DNA from: Pelodera strongyloides
Lineage: Eukaryota > Nematoda > Chromadorea > Rhabditida > Rhabditidae
NCBI GenBank assembly: GCA_036852015.1
Contig: JAANDG010000010.1
Coordinates: forward strand, 124,001 to 188,000
Direction of reading: 5' to 3'
DNA length: 64,000 nt
A model generated the notes under the pieces. It was not told the origin of the DNA. It made no database searches and saw nothing but the letters and a program-made list of their open reading frames with translations. A program made the translations under genes and the position numbers. Within the stretch, counting starts at the first letter, position 1; each line of letters begins with the position of its first letter. Positions 54,103 through 64,000 of this stretch are shown here, piece after piece.

Positions 54103-54634
54103 ATAGTAGTATGAAAATATACGGCGGCGATCTAAATTTTCTCAAACGCAAGCTAGATGTACGCTATTCGTTTACAAGTATTTTGCTAAATAGATCTAAG
54201 ATCTTTGCGATCAATATACTAGACGCGGAGTGCGGAATACGGTAGGAATGCTGCTACATAAAATACAGCACTAGAAAAAATAAAATTTATATGGCTTTAT
54301 ATTGAAAGAAATTGTAATGTTTGTGTTCTTTTTCAACAAAAAAACATCGAACAAAAGGTATCGAAAAGGTTGTATCACATTTGACACAATAATAATAATT
54401 CTTGCTACGCTATTCAACATCTAAAGCACCGTAGTTGACGAGCAGCGTGCTGCATAAATTTAGTATACCAATCCTTTTTTAGGGCCTTTTAGAGCTGTTT
54501 ACGCACAATATGATTTTCTAACCTCTATTCTGGATTTTCTTGTAGTTTCACTGGCGAACAATCTGCGCATGCCCATATCTCTACAAGGTCTACGACGGAG
54601 CGCGTAACTCACACACCACACTGAGAGCCGATGA

Positions 54635-55160
54635 GTTGCGCGCCGCACCATTTCGGGAAACAAAATGCGCGCCGCAAAGGAATGGGAAACAAAATGCGCG
54701 CGGAATAGAAATGGCGCGCAAATTGTTTCCCGAAAAGGTGCGGAAACGGTGCGGAAATGGTGCGGCGCGCAACTTGCGCCCCGCACCATTTCCGCACCTT
54801 TTCGGCAACGTTTTTGAAAGCGCTCGGAGGATCTGCCGCAAGTGCAGTTGTTGTACTAATATTTTTCCGCAAGCACAGATCTCACCTGTGTTGTGAGGCC
54901 GAGTGGTCTAAGGCGCTGTTCAGAGAAACTATCTAACAAGAGTGTAGGGTTCGAATCCAACACGCTGCTTTCTTTTTGCAGTTGCTACTTATCCCGCACC
55001 GTTTGCGCACCTTTTCGGCAACGGTTTGGGGGTGTTTCCCGCAACAGTTTGGGGGTGTTTCCCGCACCAAAACGGCAACCAGAGTCGGTGAAAAAACTTT
55101 TGCGGCGCGCATCAAATTCTTTTGCGGGAAACACCCCCAAACTGTTGCCGCGCGCAACTC
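54635..55160. mobile_element. Cluster of GCGCGC-rich inverted repeats
   Basis: A clear MITE-like unit spans 54635-54773, with ends GTTGCGCGCCGCACCATTTC and the inverted complement. Similar motifs (GCGCACCTTTTCGGCAACG, TTTGGGGGTGTTTCCCGCA) continue to 55160 in both orientations, with the tRNA-like segment between them. Several nested insertions of one family are likely. Confidence 0.6.
54888..54970 (+). tRNA. tRNA-like segment with Leu/Ser-type A and B boxes (probably non-functional)
   Basis: GGCCGAGTGGTCTAAGGCGC at 54897 matches the D-arm/A-box of type II (Leu or Ser) tRNAs, and GGGTTCGAATCC at 54947 matches the B box. The D arm and T loop are good, but the T stem has mismatches, the acceptor stem does not close, and no anticodon can be named. 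It may be a tRNA pseudogene or the head of a SINE. It is embedded in the GCGCGC repeat cluster. Confidence 0.45.
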
Positions 55161-55373
55161 TTGAGTTTCGTTGCATCCCCTCCTTGTCAGGAGTAGCCCT
55201 AGGGTACACAGATGGGATCATTTGCGCTGGAGATTTGACCCAAACTGAGGCCTCCGCCCCTTTCTACGGCTCTGATATTCAATCAATCATACAACGATAC
55301 AACCCGTTTCGACAACCCTCTATATATAGCTTCGGTTTACTAAGCAGTTATTGAACGTGTCGTGGTTCAGTTA

Positions 55374-55460
55374 ATGTTGGGCGGTATGCGACCGTATGCC
55401 CCACGCCTTCGTCAACTGTGTCTTCAAGCTCCACCTGTTCGAGGCTTTAGAACTGCATAA
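55374..55460 (+). CDS. Candidate small protein or first exon with mitochondrial-type leader
   Basis: ATG at 55374 opens a 28-residue frame beginning MLGGMRPYAPRLRQLC and ending RGFRTA. It is Arg-rich, has no acidic residues and looks like a mitochondrial presequence with a cleavage-like end. GTGGTTCAG lies four bases before the ATG (possible trans-splice acceptor) and TATATATAG at 55320-55329 could be a TATA box. It may be the first exon of a gene whose donor I could not place. No homologue recognised. Confidence 0.3.
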   Translation: MLGGMRPYAPRLRQLCLQAPPVRGFRTA

Positions 55461-55860
55461 CTCCTTTTGAAGCTGTGAATTTGTAACACTTCCATTTACT
55501 CATAGATATTATTGAATTTTCTTACCGTAAGTTAAGTGCTCTCATAACGCTTCATTGCGTAATTATGCATTAATCTTATTAAAACTAAATTTTGTAGCAT
55601 ATACACTAGCTAGCAATATCGGTCTTCATAAGTCCTCCTCTGCGGTGAGTTTGCCTTCGGCTATATGCAGTTGTGTCACATACATTGTGCGGGAGAATTG
55701 ACCCAAGCTGAGACTCTGCCCCGTTTTGCGATGCCTGGTTTCATTCACTTCTTAAATATGCTAATTCTAATTCGACTGGTTATATGTAGGTTGTTGCTCA
55801 ATGTAACACTTGTTAAATGAATATATTTACATAGTATCTTTATTTCTGGTTTTTTTCAGG

Positions 55861-56011
55861 TGTGTCGTCATGGGCTGTGCGAACCTAGCCGAAACTCTTC
55901 TTCGATTGCCCAGTTTACTAATGCAGAATCGGATACGGAACGCGGACGCGGAATCGATCCTACGGACTTCATCTTTCCTAATTTGAGCCACAATTTGTCT
56001 CCATTTATTTA
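55861..56011 (+). CDS. Possible terminal exon of an unidentified gene
   Basis: After a strong TTTTTTTCAG the plus strand is open for 49 codons (VCRHGLCEPSRN...) to a TAA at 56009-56011. The minus strand is also open here (64 codons from 56021) but has no usable donor. Neither product is recognised. It could connect to the small frame at 55374, but phase could not be tested. Confidence 0.25.
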
Positions 56012-56019
56012 ACCCCGAC

Positions 56020-58220
56020 ATTCAACTTGTACATTTTGAACTTTGTCGACAAATATAATATACCAGTCGGCTCACGCCGCCTGAGGGGACTTACATGGAA
56101 ATATGATTGGTTTAGCATGGGCATACTTATATACAAAGTTTCAAACGTATCATAAGAAATTCACATAATAGGAAACAATTGCATATGCATCCTTCGATAT
56201 TGAGCTGCGACACTCATACCCTAACACGAAAATTTGCATTTCCGTAACGCACATCGGTATGCAAATTACGCTACAGTTACTCTTTTAGATAATAAGATCT
56301 TCAGATACGCTCTTTTTGAAACAATATAATAATAATAATAAACACTTTGTTTATTGTACTATTCAAATCATCAAATACATATTGAAGTTTTGGCCATTAT
56401 AACGATCAATGAAGGTTTTTATTTCGAAACTATGTTAGTGAATTATTGCAAAACATGCTTAGTACGTGTCCGTGAGAGATGTTTATTAAAGAGGCATTCA
56501 CATTTTTAAAACAAACAAGGGCATTGGAAAAAGTTCAAGACCATTACAAAGTGAAAGTGATACCGAGTTCTGTGAATTATATCCAGTCCCCGCAACTCTT
56601 TTTACCCAAGTTGACCTACAATGGGGGGTACCAGATGGAAAATGTCTATACCTATAGCTGCGGATACAGTCTTTTGTAGTTTGTAGTCTTTCTTATTATA
56701 TTTTTCAGTTTTTTTATGACAAGAGATGTTCCAGTTCAAAAGTTATCGAGTTTTAATTAGCTGGTTTTTTTTGTAAACGGTGACTGCGTTAGGTCGGATA
56801 CGGTACTGTAACACGCCTGATTTAAAGCGAAATACCGGCCGGTTTTTGAAACGCATCTCAAGCACTTGTATTCCTATGCATTTATGCAGGATGGGGACTA
56901 ATTGGGGTCTAGTTTTTATTCTAATTTTTGCTCATTTGCATATGCTGCATAAGAAAGCAGGTGTACGCAATGCTTTTCAAAAACCGGCCGGTATTTCGCT
57001 TTAAGGATATGATATATGGGGTAAGGTCATTCTTTGACCTGTAGGGTTAATTTAAGTTCATCAAATTTGAATGAACCGTATGTTGATGTACTTATTGTTA
57101 GCGCAACGAAATACATGGGCGCATATGCATAGATGGGCCCGATAGGGCACATCGTATTGCACGGTTTGTTTTGCAATGCTGCTTGTAAGTGTCTGTAAAA
57201 TGCTCGTAACCTTGTTGGCAGAACAATGTTTTAGCCACAATTAAAAGTTTTCGGGGTATTTAGAGGCTTTTCAAGCCATGCTTTTGTGGTAAGTCTAGAA
57301 AAACGTGTTTGAAATCCTACAAAATCCTGAGCTAAACCTTGCTCGCACCCAGTTGACTATTTGCGCCTGATTCCTCATTACGTTAGGTATAGTATTCACA
57401 GAGAAAATATTCTTTTTTTTTGTAGAGTAGACTATTTTAGACGGAAATCTCAGGTAAAACTCAGTCCAAAAACTCTTAGAGCTATAGTGCTTGCAATTCC
57501 CATAAAACTCTCGTAATTTTTGAACAATCGGTTATATTTTTCGAGCCAATTTACCCACATTACATAACCCTTTATGAAAACCGCATTAACAAAATGATTT
57601 ATTGAGCTAAATGACTATTTTTAAAAGAATTCGCTCTGAGACCAGGTTTTCAACCTGAAAACTCCCCGTTTTCAACTACTGAAACAGGCTCGCCATGGTC
57701 ATAATTACTCTCCCTCGCTCCCGAGCGGGCTAATTGTAAGAAAGGGCGCGCCTCCGGGCTATTCGAGCAGAAGTTTATAATTGACCCACGGCTCACGCAA
57801 AGCGCGCTTTCTATTGTGTGAGCACTTTCACGCTGTATTGGGGTCAAAACCCGGTCTCGAGTTGAATTTGGTCTAGTTACGAGAGTTGCAATATGTATTT
57901 GACCACTGACTATGTATTTGATGTTTTCTTTTCAACTAACTTATTAAACTTTTTATGTGTATTCCGCAACTTTACGTGCTATGCCGCGTGGCTTAAGACG
58001 TAACAATGTTCCATTCTGTGTTGGAATGACACACAATGGCATTCACTTTGCATGTGATGCTTGGGAATACAGCATGCACCACGAACCACGTGCCATTGCT
58101 TTAAATATTTATTTGCCATTGCAGTTTGTCCCAGTATGTATCAAACTTTTTCATACGTCGCCAGTACCAAATATTCATGTTGAAATGCTTATATAATAAC
58201 TCCATCCGGTATCAAAGGCT
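56020..58220. other. Intergenic region upstream of the PTR gene
   Basis: A/T-rich with a MITE at 56821-57004. A block at 57640-57860 is richer in G+C (GCTCCCGAGCGGGC, AAAGGGCGCGCC) with partial inverted symmetry and may be another old element. No gene supported. Confidence 0.4.
56821..57004. mobile_element. MITE with TTTAAAGCGAAATACCGG termini
   Basis: 184 bp. The ends TTTAAAGCGAAATACCGGCC and the inverted form pair over about 32 bp. Related ends are seen at 28735-28776 and in the nested copy at 50523-50945. Confidence 0.8.
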
Positions 58221-58223
58221 ACC

Positions 58224-61200
58224 ATGAATTTTCAGTCGATCGTATCACAATTTTTCCAGGTGAGGTGTTTGATACTTTTCATTGTTTTTGCTAATGCTCC
58301 ATCCATAAATACGTATACATCACAATTAATATCAGTAAAACAAGGCATGCATGATGTTTCCTATGGATTATGACGAGCTCTTAAATTGAATTACTAAATT
58401 TCTCTAACTAGGCAATTACTTGTAATGATTGATTAGTGGCAAACGTCGTGTGTGGTCCGCTATCCTCTGGTCTTCCTCCTTGTTCCGCCCCTAATTACCG
58501 TATTCGTGACTACAATGGCTGCCACCGATTTCGCTCTGAACATATCCAATGAGACCTTACAAGTAAGCCTTTACTGACCATAAACAACCGCGACGTTTTC
58601 GCAAGCGATCCGCGATGATCTGGCGCCGGGATGGCACGCAAGACAACTGCTCAGAAACAGCGGCGACTTTTTTGCCAGCAATTCGCTATTAGCTGGCACT
58701 GGCAGCGAGCTGGCACAGCGGTACCAACAAAGCATTTTTTTCTAGGTATTCCTACCCGACGAAATGGAATCGCTTATGGACTTGCGAGAGGTATGTACAC
58801 ATCTGGTACCAAAATATATTCTATTAGGCATTATAGAAAAGGAGTAGTATAGACAAGTATCTAAATCAAAGCTCATTCCTTAATTTAGTTGATTCGACTT
58901 TTCCCACCTTCCGATGCCCAACGTGATTCGTATTCACTTCTTGGATCTAAATTTGCATACACAACAGGTAAAGAATACACTTCTGATTGCTAGGAGATTA
59001 CTAGCGGCCAATTTCATAGCACAGGTGGGCCACCGGTAGCAGGGAAAATTGTCCCGAGCCGCCGACTGACTAAATTTTTACTTCAGTTGAGGACACCTCA
59101 CCTAATCATAATATCGTCAGCAGTGAAGGAATTATGAAACTTGCCGAATTGCACAAGAAGATACTTAAAATAAAGGTACGGTTCTTATCGAATACCGTTT
59201 AGAGGATCCAATCAATATTATGTTATGCTAATCACTACGAGCGATTGGTGTTAGAATCAACTTTTGTGCCGCGTGTTACGCGCATGTTCGCAGGTTCATA
59301 TTTCAAAATTATGAAAAAAAAACTGTAAAATTTCAGTCAAAATCTGGATTAACCTTCTCCTCTGTGTGTCTGCGAAAGTCGGCTCAGGATGCCTGTACTC
59401 TGCATCCCTTGGCTTTTGCTCTTGAAGACAGCGATCCAGTCCTTAGTGCTCAATTCATGCTACGGTATCCACAACTGGTATTCGGAAATTCTAGTATCGG
59501 TAAGTCTTGCCTGAAATTGAAATCGAAGCCGAAAGTGAAATCGAAAGCGAAACTGAAACCGAAACTGAAACCGGAACTGAATCTGAAACCGAAATCTACA
59601 TTTCAGACAACGCCCTCGTATTCGGCGACGTAAAAGTGCGTCGTGAAACTGTCGACAAACTTGGCAACGCGCCAATCGCAAGCGCCCGCGCTGTTCGAAG
59701 TGTTTATGTGCTGGAGAATACGGATCGTGGGGAGGAGTGAGTTGTTTATGATACGATTGATTAATTACTAACTAAAAATATAAAGAAATATAAAGGGTTA
59801 TGTCAACCGAATCCGCAGCAACGGCGCAACATGATTCTGTTTATTTCTGAAGCAGAACAATCCAACCGTTTACTAACTTAGCAATCAGGACTAGGACACC
59901 ACGTGCGTCATCTGGGGTCGTCTGGGGATCTGGGGGGACACTGGTAAACTCCGGGACACCTCCAGGTGAACGCTCCTCAACTTTGCGGGAATAACAACCT
60001 TTTCAGATGGCTCAACGAATTCCTGGCTCTAATGCCGAAAACGCGATTTGCCAATGCAAATATCTATTGGTCATCGTCTAAATCGTTGGCTATGGAGATG
60101 GAGCGAAACGGCGAGGTGCTTTTCCTTCTAGTGATAATCCACTCAATTATTGATTTATTTATTATTCATTTAATACTGGAAATAGACGGGGTATCCAGCT
60201 AATCCAGCTGGTTCCTACCAGTAAACAAGGAGCGGTGTATACGAAAAAGACGTACCACAATTATGTTTTCTTCATACAAAAATTCCGTTTTTAAGCTTCT
60301 CATTCCGTGGATGCCGTGGATGATTATCGTTCTAATACTCTTGTGCTCGTTAGTGTGCTGTTCAAAGGTAAGCTATATTTTATGCCATTAGTTTCTTTTT
60401 CTGCAACACTATGTGGTTTGCTAACCGCCTTCACGCTAACATTTGACAATCTCACAATTGTTAGAAGGTAGAAGCAGAAGAAGGTTGAGGAACACCTAAT
60501 TCTAAGACTATTGTAGTAACTGATTGTAAGATTAGCACCACATAAGTTAGCAGCACAAGTAGCTAGACCTCCTGATTGTGCCTGTGAGTGTTTACCGTTC
60601 TGTTTTGTTTCTACATGATTATGTACACTTCATGGGATAAAGAGTTAATATAAGATACAGAGAGCTGCACGCCGCACGCGCCCGACTCGAAATTCCGGGA
60701 ATTCAAAGATTCTTCTTTTTCAGGACTCCGTCCGATCGCAACCCTGGATCGGTCTCTTCGCGATGATGAACGCGGTATTGGCCACTACAACTGCATCGGC
60801 ATTCCTAATTAGCATACGATTTCCATTTCTACCTCTCATCGCTATCATGCCATTTTTAGTGATATGTGAGTTTGGAGGGCTTTCATGCGAGACATGCATG
60901 TTGTTGTTGTGTGTGTGTGTGTGTGTGTGTGTACGTGTACGTGCGCCCGTAGTAAGAAGCGGGGCCACATGGCCACATCTACAGAAAAAACTACGTATAA
61001 AAACTGATATACTTTGTGAAACTTACCTTCTATGCTAAGTGCGGTCTTCAAAAGATCGTCACATTTGAAAGAAAGGAAAGACATACTTAAAACTTACAAG
61101 TAAATTTAAGATATACATTTTAGCAATCGGCGTCGACAACATGTTTCTAATGCTGAAGAGCTGGCGTCTGCACTCTCATATTGGAAGCTTGGAAAGGAGG

Positions 61201-64000
61201 TTGGAAAATTATTGCACTTTTCTCTGAAATGTGGAAATCAGGAAACCTAAGGTTAAACATAGTCCTAGAATTAAATCTAAATTTAAGAATTAGGTATTAT
61301 CGTACGTCTAACATACATGTGTATCCACAGTGTCATTCGCATCTCTTATTAGTCTGTCGTCCTCTAATAGGAGAGGAGAGAGAGAGGTGGTTACAGGGTG
61401 CAGGATAAAGCTTGTGAATATGAAATATAATGTTATGTTATAACGTAACCCAGAATATAACTATGTAACCCAGATTTGTCGCCGCGATCACCGAGACGTC
61501 TGCGTCTCTCCTGCTCACCTCACTAACCGATGGTCTCTCGTTCTCCATTGGAAGTCTGTCCGACTTCTACGCAGTTCGTGAGTATTTTCCATTTTTTTTT
61601 GGTATTGTTGGACGTGCGCCACAAGTGCGCCACCTGTAAGCCAACCTTTCGCGTACCCCGATATGTTTTCACAATAAATTGTAATAATGAATCTTGTTCT
61701 TTAATGTGTGGCTCAATATATAGTTTCAAAGCTTATAGCTAACACATATAAACACATATACATGGTGACTTTATACATAGAAAACTTTGTACTTTCAGGT
61801 GTATTATGTACATACTGTGCTCTAGCCATCCTCTGCATGTTCTTCTACCAAATCACATTTTTCAACGCGGCCATGCTAATGTGCTGTAGAAGGGAAGTGG
61901 CCGGACGGCACGCATTCTTTCTCTACAAAGTGACCCCAGATGACCGAGGTGGGACAGTTAGGCCACAAATTGTAGTTTGTGGAATCTTATCTGCGTTTTG
62001 AAGAAGCAGTAGCTCTGGGACGGTTTTTACAAAAATAGAGCCCGGTGGTAGAACTTCGAAGATGCTCGTACTCGTACCCTTTTCGGGTACAAGCGGCTCT
62101 CTTATATTAGCTAAAAAGGTTGATTTCGCCAATACAGGGGGGGAACTTCCTGTATTCCAGACATGAACTGTTTACGTTTCACAGTAAACATAAGGAAGCT
62201 GGACACAACTTGTTTATGCTAGTCTGTGAACGCGTGGAACATTTTTGACCAACTTCTAATTGATTATAAAAACATGTTTATTTATTTTATATTCAGCTTC
62301 TTCGTCCTCGTCTTTGACAGTTCTAGAAACATCGCTACCTTGTCGGAAAGACACGCCCACAATTGGCGAAAGAATAGCTACCGTACTACATAAACGATAT
62401 GTAAAGATGCTCGTCTTCGTACTCTACCTCGGCTACTTGGGTAAGTGGTTTATTGCTTTCCAGGTAGAAATCCAGTAACTTGGAAATTAGAACATGTTCT
62501 TTCAGGGACCTACATCCTTTTAAATATTCGAATCAAACCAGACAACCTGCACCTCGGAAACAGCCACCACGCGCCGGTATTGTACAGTGGTTGTACAGTG
62601 TACACGAGTTGCTATTGTACAGTTTTATTGATTTCGTATTTAGTAATTTGGAAACATCCAATGTTTAGGCGGTTCCGTCTACTTCGCGTTGAAACTCCCG
62701 TTAGGCTTGGACCTAACACTGCTAACGCCGGATGGCTCGTATGCTGCACTGGAGCTAAAAGCTCAGGAGAGGTTTGTCTATTTTTAAGCTTAGGGTTTTT
62801 GATTTTCCTGGCAAATTCGGGCCGGAATCTTTCCAAGTTACCGAGTTAATATTTTTGTATATTTCCTTAAATTGATGTCATAGTTATTCTTACATGTTCT
62901 CTTATACTTCGCACAATTATATTACATTCGAAAGAACTTTTAGACTCTTCAAAGATTACGGTACTTTCTGCTTTGCTGTCGTCAAAACGCAAGACATATC
63001 GCTTAGCGAACCGGCAGAGAGAAGAAAACTATTGCAATTGTATAGAAAACTCGGGAGGTAGGTACTGATCGAAAATATAATTCTGAGCAATTATTTTCAT
63101 TATATAAAGAAATATTCGTTTATTAACTGTTAAAGGGTTTGTAATTCTAGCAAAAAGTAGCTTTTTGTCAGACAAGTATAGCGACTTTTCTTTGTTACGC
63201 CGCGACTTTTATCTGTTATGAAGCGACTTTCTCAACATGTTTCCCATTTCAAAGTGTTTTACCCATGGGTCCTGATGGTACTGAGTATCATACCAATAGG
63301 TACCATTACCCACGATGGGTAAAGAAGTGTCTGATCTGTAAAAAATGTAATTTAGCTCCGAATTCGCTTCACGTTATCAATTTTGGGTGGAAGACTTTGA
63401 CAAATTTGTCAATTCAAAACGTCTGAACTCTCGGGATTTTATGCGAGAATTAATGCATTTCCTGAGAAAACCTGCATTTGAAATCTATGGAGATGACATA
63501 CGGTGAGTAATACATTTTTTGCAGTATTTGGAAACGTATGCTGGCGGAGGGGCACATAATAGAAAGCAATCACAGAATCCCGTTTTATTTCAGTTTCACG
63601 CACGACGGTCGCATCGAGGCGGTTAAGATGTTGTTTCGTCTAAGAAAACTGAGTCCGTTGTCGGATACTCCAAGGGCGGAATACCTCAGGACAGTGTTGA
63701 AGAACTCAAGCTACACGGGATTCGCCTACGATACGAGGTTTGCATATCGCCGTCCGAGCGCGGCGCGTTACTGTGTTGCGCTTTTCGGTGGGGAACGGCA
63801 GGTGGACTGTTGGACCACAATTGCGCCACATGTTGCGCCACACCTTCTGGCGCACGTTTCCTCCAGCGTTGTGTCTAAGCATTTTGTATATTTTCAGTTC
63901 TTGGCGCACTTCTGGCGCACCTTTTCTCCAGCGTTGCGTCACAGCATTTTGTATATATTCAGTTTTCTGCTCGTCGATCAGCAATCAGCTACAGTGAGGA
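58224..64000 (+). CDS. Patched-related (PTR) sterol-sensing-domain membrane protein, 5' part
   Basis: Exons: 58224-58259, 58437-58562, 58746-58790, 58889-58967, 59087-59175, 59337-59499, 59607-59736, 60007-60115, about 60230-60367, 60724-60865, 61124-61199, 61474-61577, 61799-61948, 62297-62440, 62669-62771, 62944-63057, 63356-63502, 63594-63737 and 63963 onward past the edge. That is nearly 700 residues of an expected 850-1000. The first transmembrane helix is near residues 21-36. A large luminal loop follows, with [14 protein letters not shown] and [16 protein letters not shown]. The sterol-sensing region then runs through [37 protein letters not shown] and [32 protein letters not shown] and FKDYGTF open the second loop. 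PTR proteins are Patched/Dispatched relatives linked to sterol or cuticle-related transport in nematodes. The exon 9 acceptor is uncertain (AAG or GAG ending). Confidence 0.92.
59508..59598 (+). repeat. GAAAYY hexanucleotide repeat filling a PTR intron
   Basis: About 14 hexamers (GAAACC, GAAACT, GAAATC and variants) fill most of the 107 bp intron between PTR exons 6 and 7. Retention of the intron would add a Lys-rich tail and a stop. Confidence 0.85.
60901..60942 (+). repeat. (GT)n microsatellite in PTR intron
   Basis: GT run about 35 bases after the donor of the exon ending at 60865. Confidence 0.9.
63847..63964 (+). repeat. 65 bp tandem duplication carrying two 3' splice sites
   Basis: The unit CTGGCGCAC..CTCCAGCGTTG..AGCATTTTGTATAT..TTCAG occurs at 63847-63897 and 63912-63962. 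Only the second AG (63962) keeps the PTR frame open; the first would lead to a TGA. Confidence 0.85.

Noticed and set aside
53691..54106. Mirror-image 80-83 codon frames
   Set aside because: They are the two arms of the 53773-54102 MITE.
55827..56021. Minus-strand 64-codon frame MSGLNKWRQIV...
   Set aside because: No minus-strand donor after the open part; the plus strand has a much stronger TTTTTTTCAG acceptor, though neither is certain.
58631..58852. 73-codon frame starting [12 protein letters not shown]
   Set aside because: Shadow frame crossing PTR exon 3 (58746-58790), whose other frame fits the gene.
62506..62576. Possible extra PTR exon ([12 protein letters not shown]...)
   Set aside because: Splicing 62440 directly to 62669 keeps phase and restores the family sequence [13 protein letters not shown]; including this segment breaks the phase.
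62883..62943. Longer version of the PTR exon ending at 63057, using the AG at 62881-62882
   Set aside because: In frame, but it adds 20 residues not expected in the family; TTTTAG at 62943 gives the usual spacing.

Overview
The window is animal nuclear DNA and most likely from a nematode. The reasons are genes split into many small exons with GT-AG introns, many TTTCAG/TTTTAG 3' splice sites, a patched-related (PTR) gene of the kind expanded in nematodes, AG acceptors just upstream of three start codons (as in spliced-leader trans-splicing), and dense short inverted-repeat transposons. No species is claimed.

Region by region: 0.6-1.9 kb is a frameshifted non-LTR retrotransposon reverse transcriptase. 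About 2.1-23.7 kb is one large structure: two ~1.25 kb inverted terminal arms, each with a G/C- and purine-rich repeat island and an outward-pointing AATAAA signal, enclosing two arrays of exon-like modules with splice-like borders. The left array is on the minus strand and the right array on the plus strand, so both point outward. I recognise no transposase or cellular gene inside it. 23.7-32.9 kb is sparse. It holds part of a minus-strand EGF/transmembrane gene, a tRNA-derived SINE, a second tRNA-like segment, and a 1.07 kb minisatellite lying between ~150 bp direct repeats.

32.9-53.6 kb is a conserved housekeeping block. MsrB methionine sulfoxide reductase (minus) and ELP3 (plus) are head to head. 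HIBCH (3-hydroxyisobutyryl-CoA hydrolase, minus) converges on ELP3. A PIN1-type prolyl isomerase lies upstream of HIBCH on the same strand and could form an operon with it. All four can be rebuilt exon by exon in consistent phase, giving 194, 549, 385 and 164 residues. Their introns carry MITEs, several with visible target-site duplications. 53.6-58.2 kb is mostly inverted repeats with a tRNA-like segment and a possible tiny gene. 58.2-64.0 kb is the 5' part of a PTR/sterol-sensing-domain membrane protein that runs off the right edge.

Functionally, ELP3 modifies wobble uridines of tRNA, HIBCH acts in mitochondrial valine breakdown, MsrB repairs methionine-R-sulfoxide, PIN1 isomerises phospho-Ser/Thr-Pro bonds, and PTR proteins are membrane proteins related to Patched. 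They are not an obvious pathway. The most unusual item is the 21.5 kb inverted-repeat structure with divergent exon-module arrays. A second point of interest is that four genes appear to need 3' splice sites ending in GAG or AAG.
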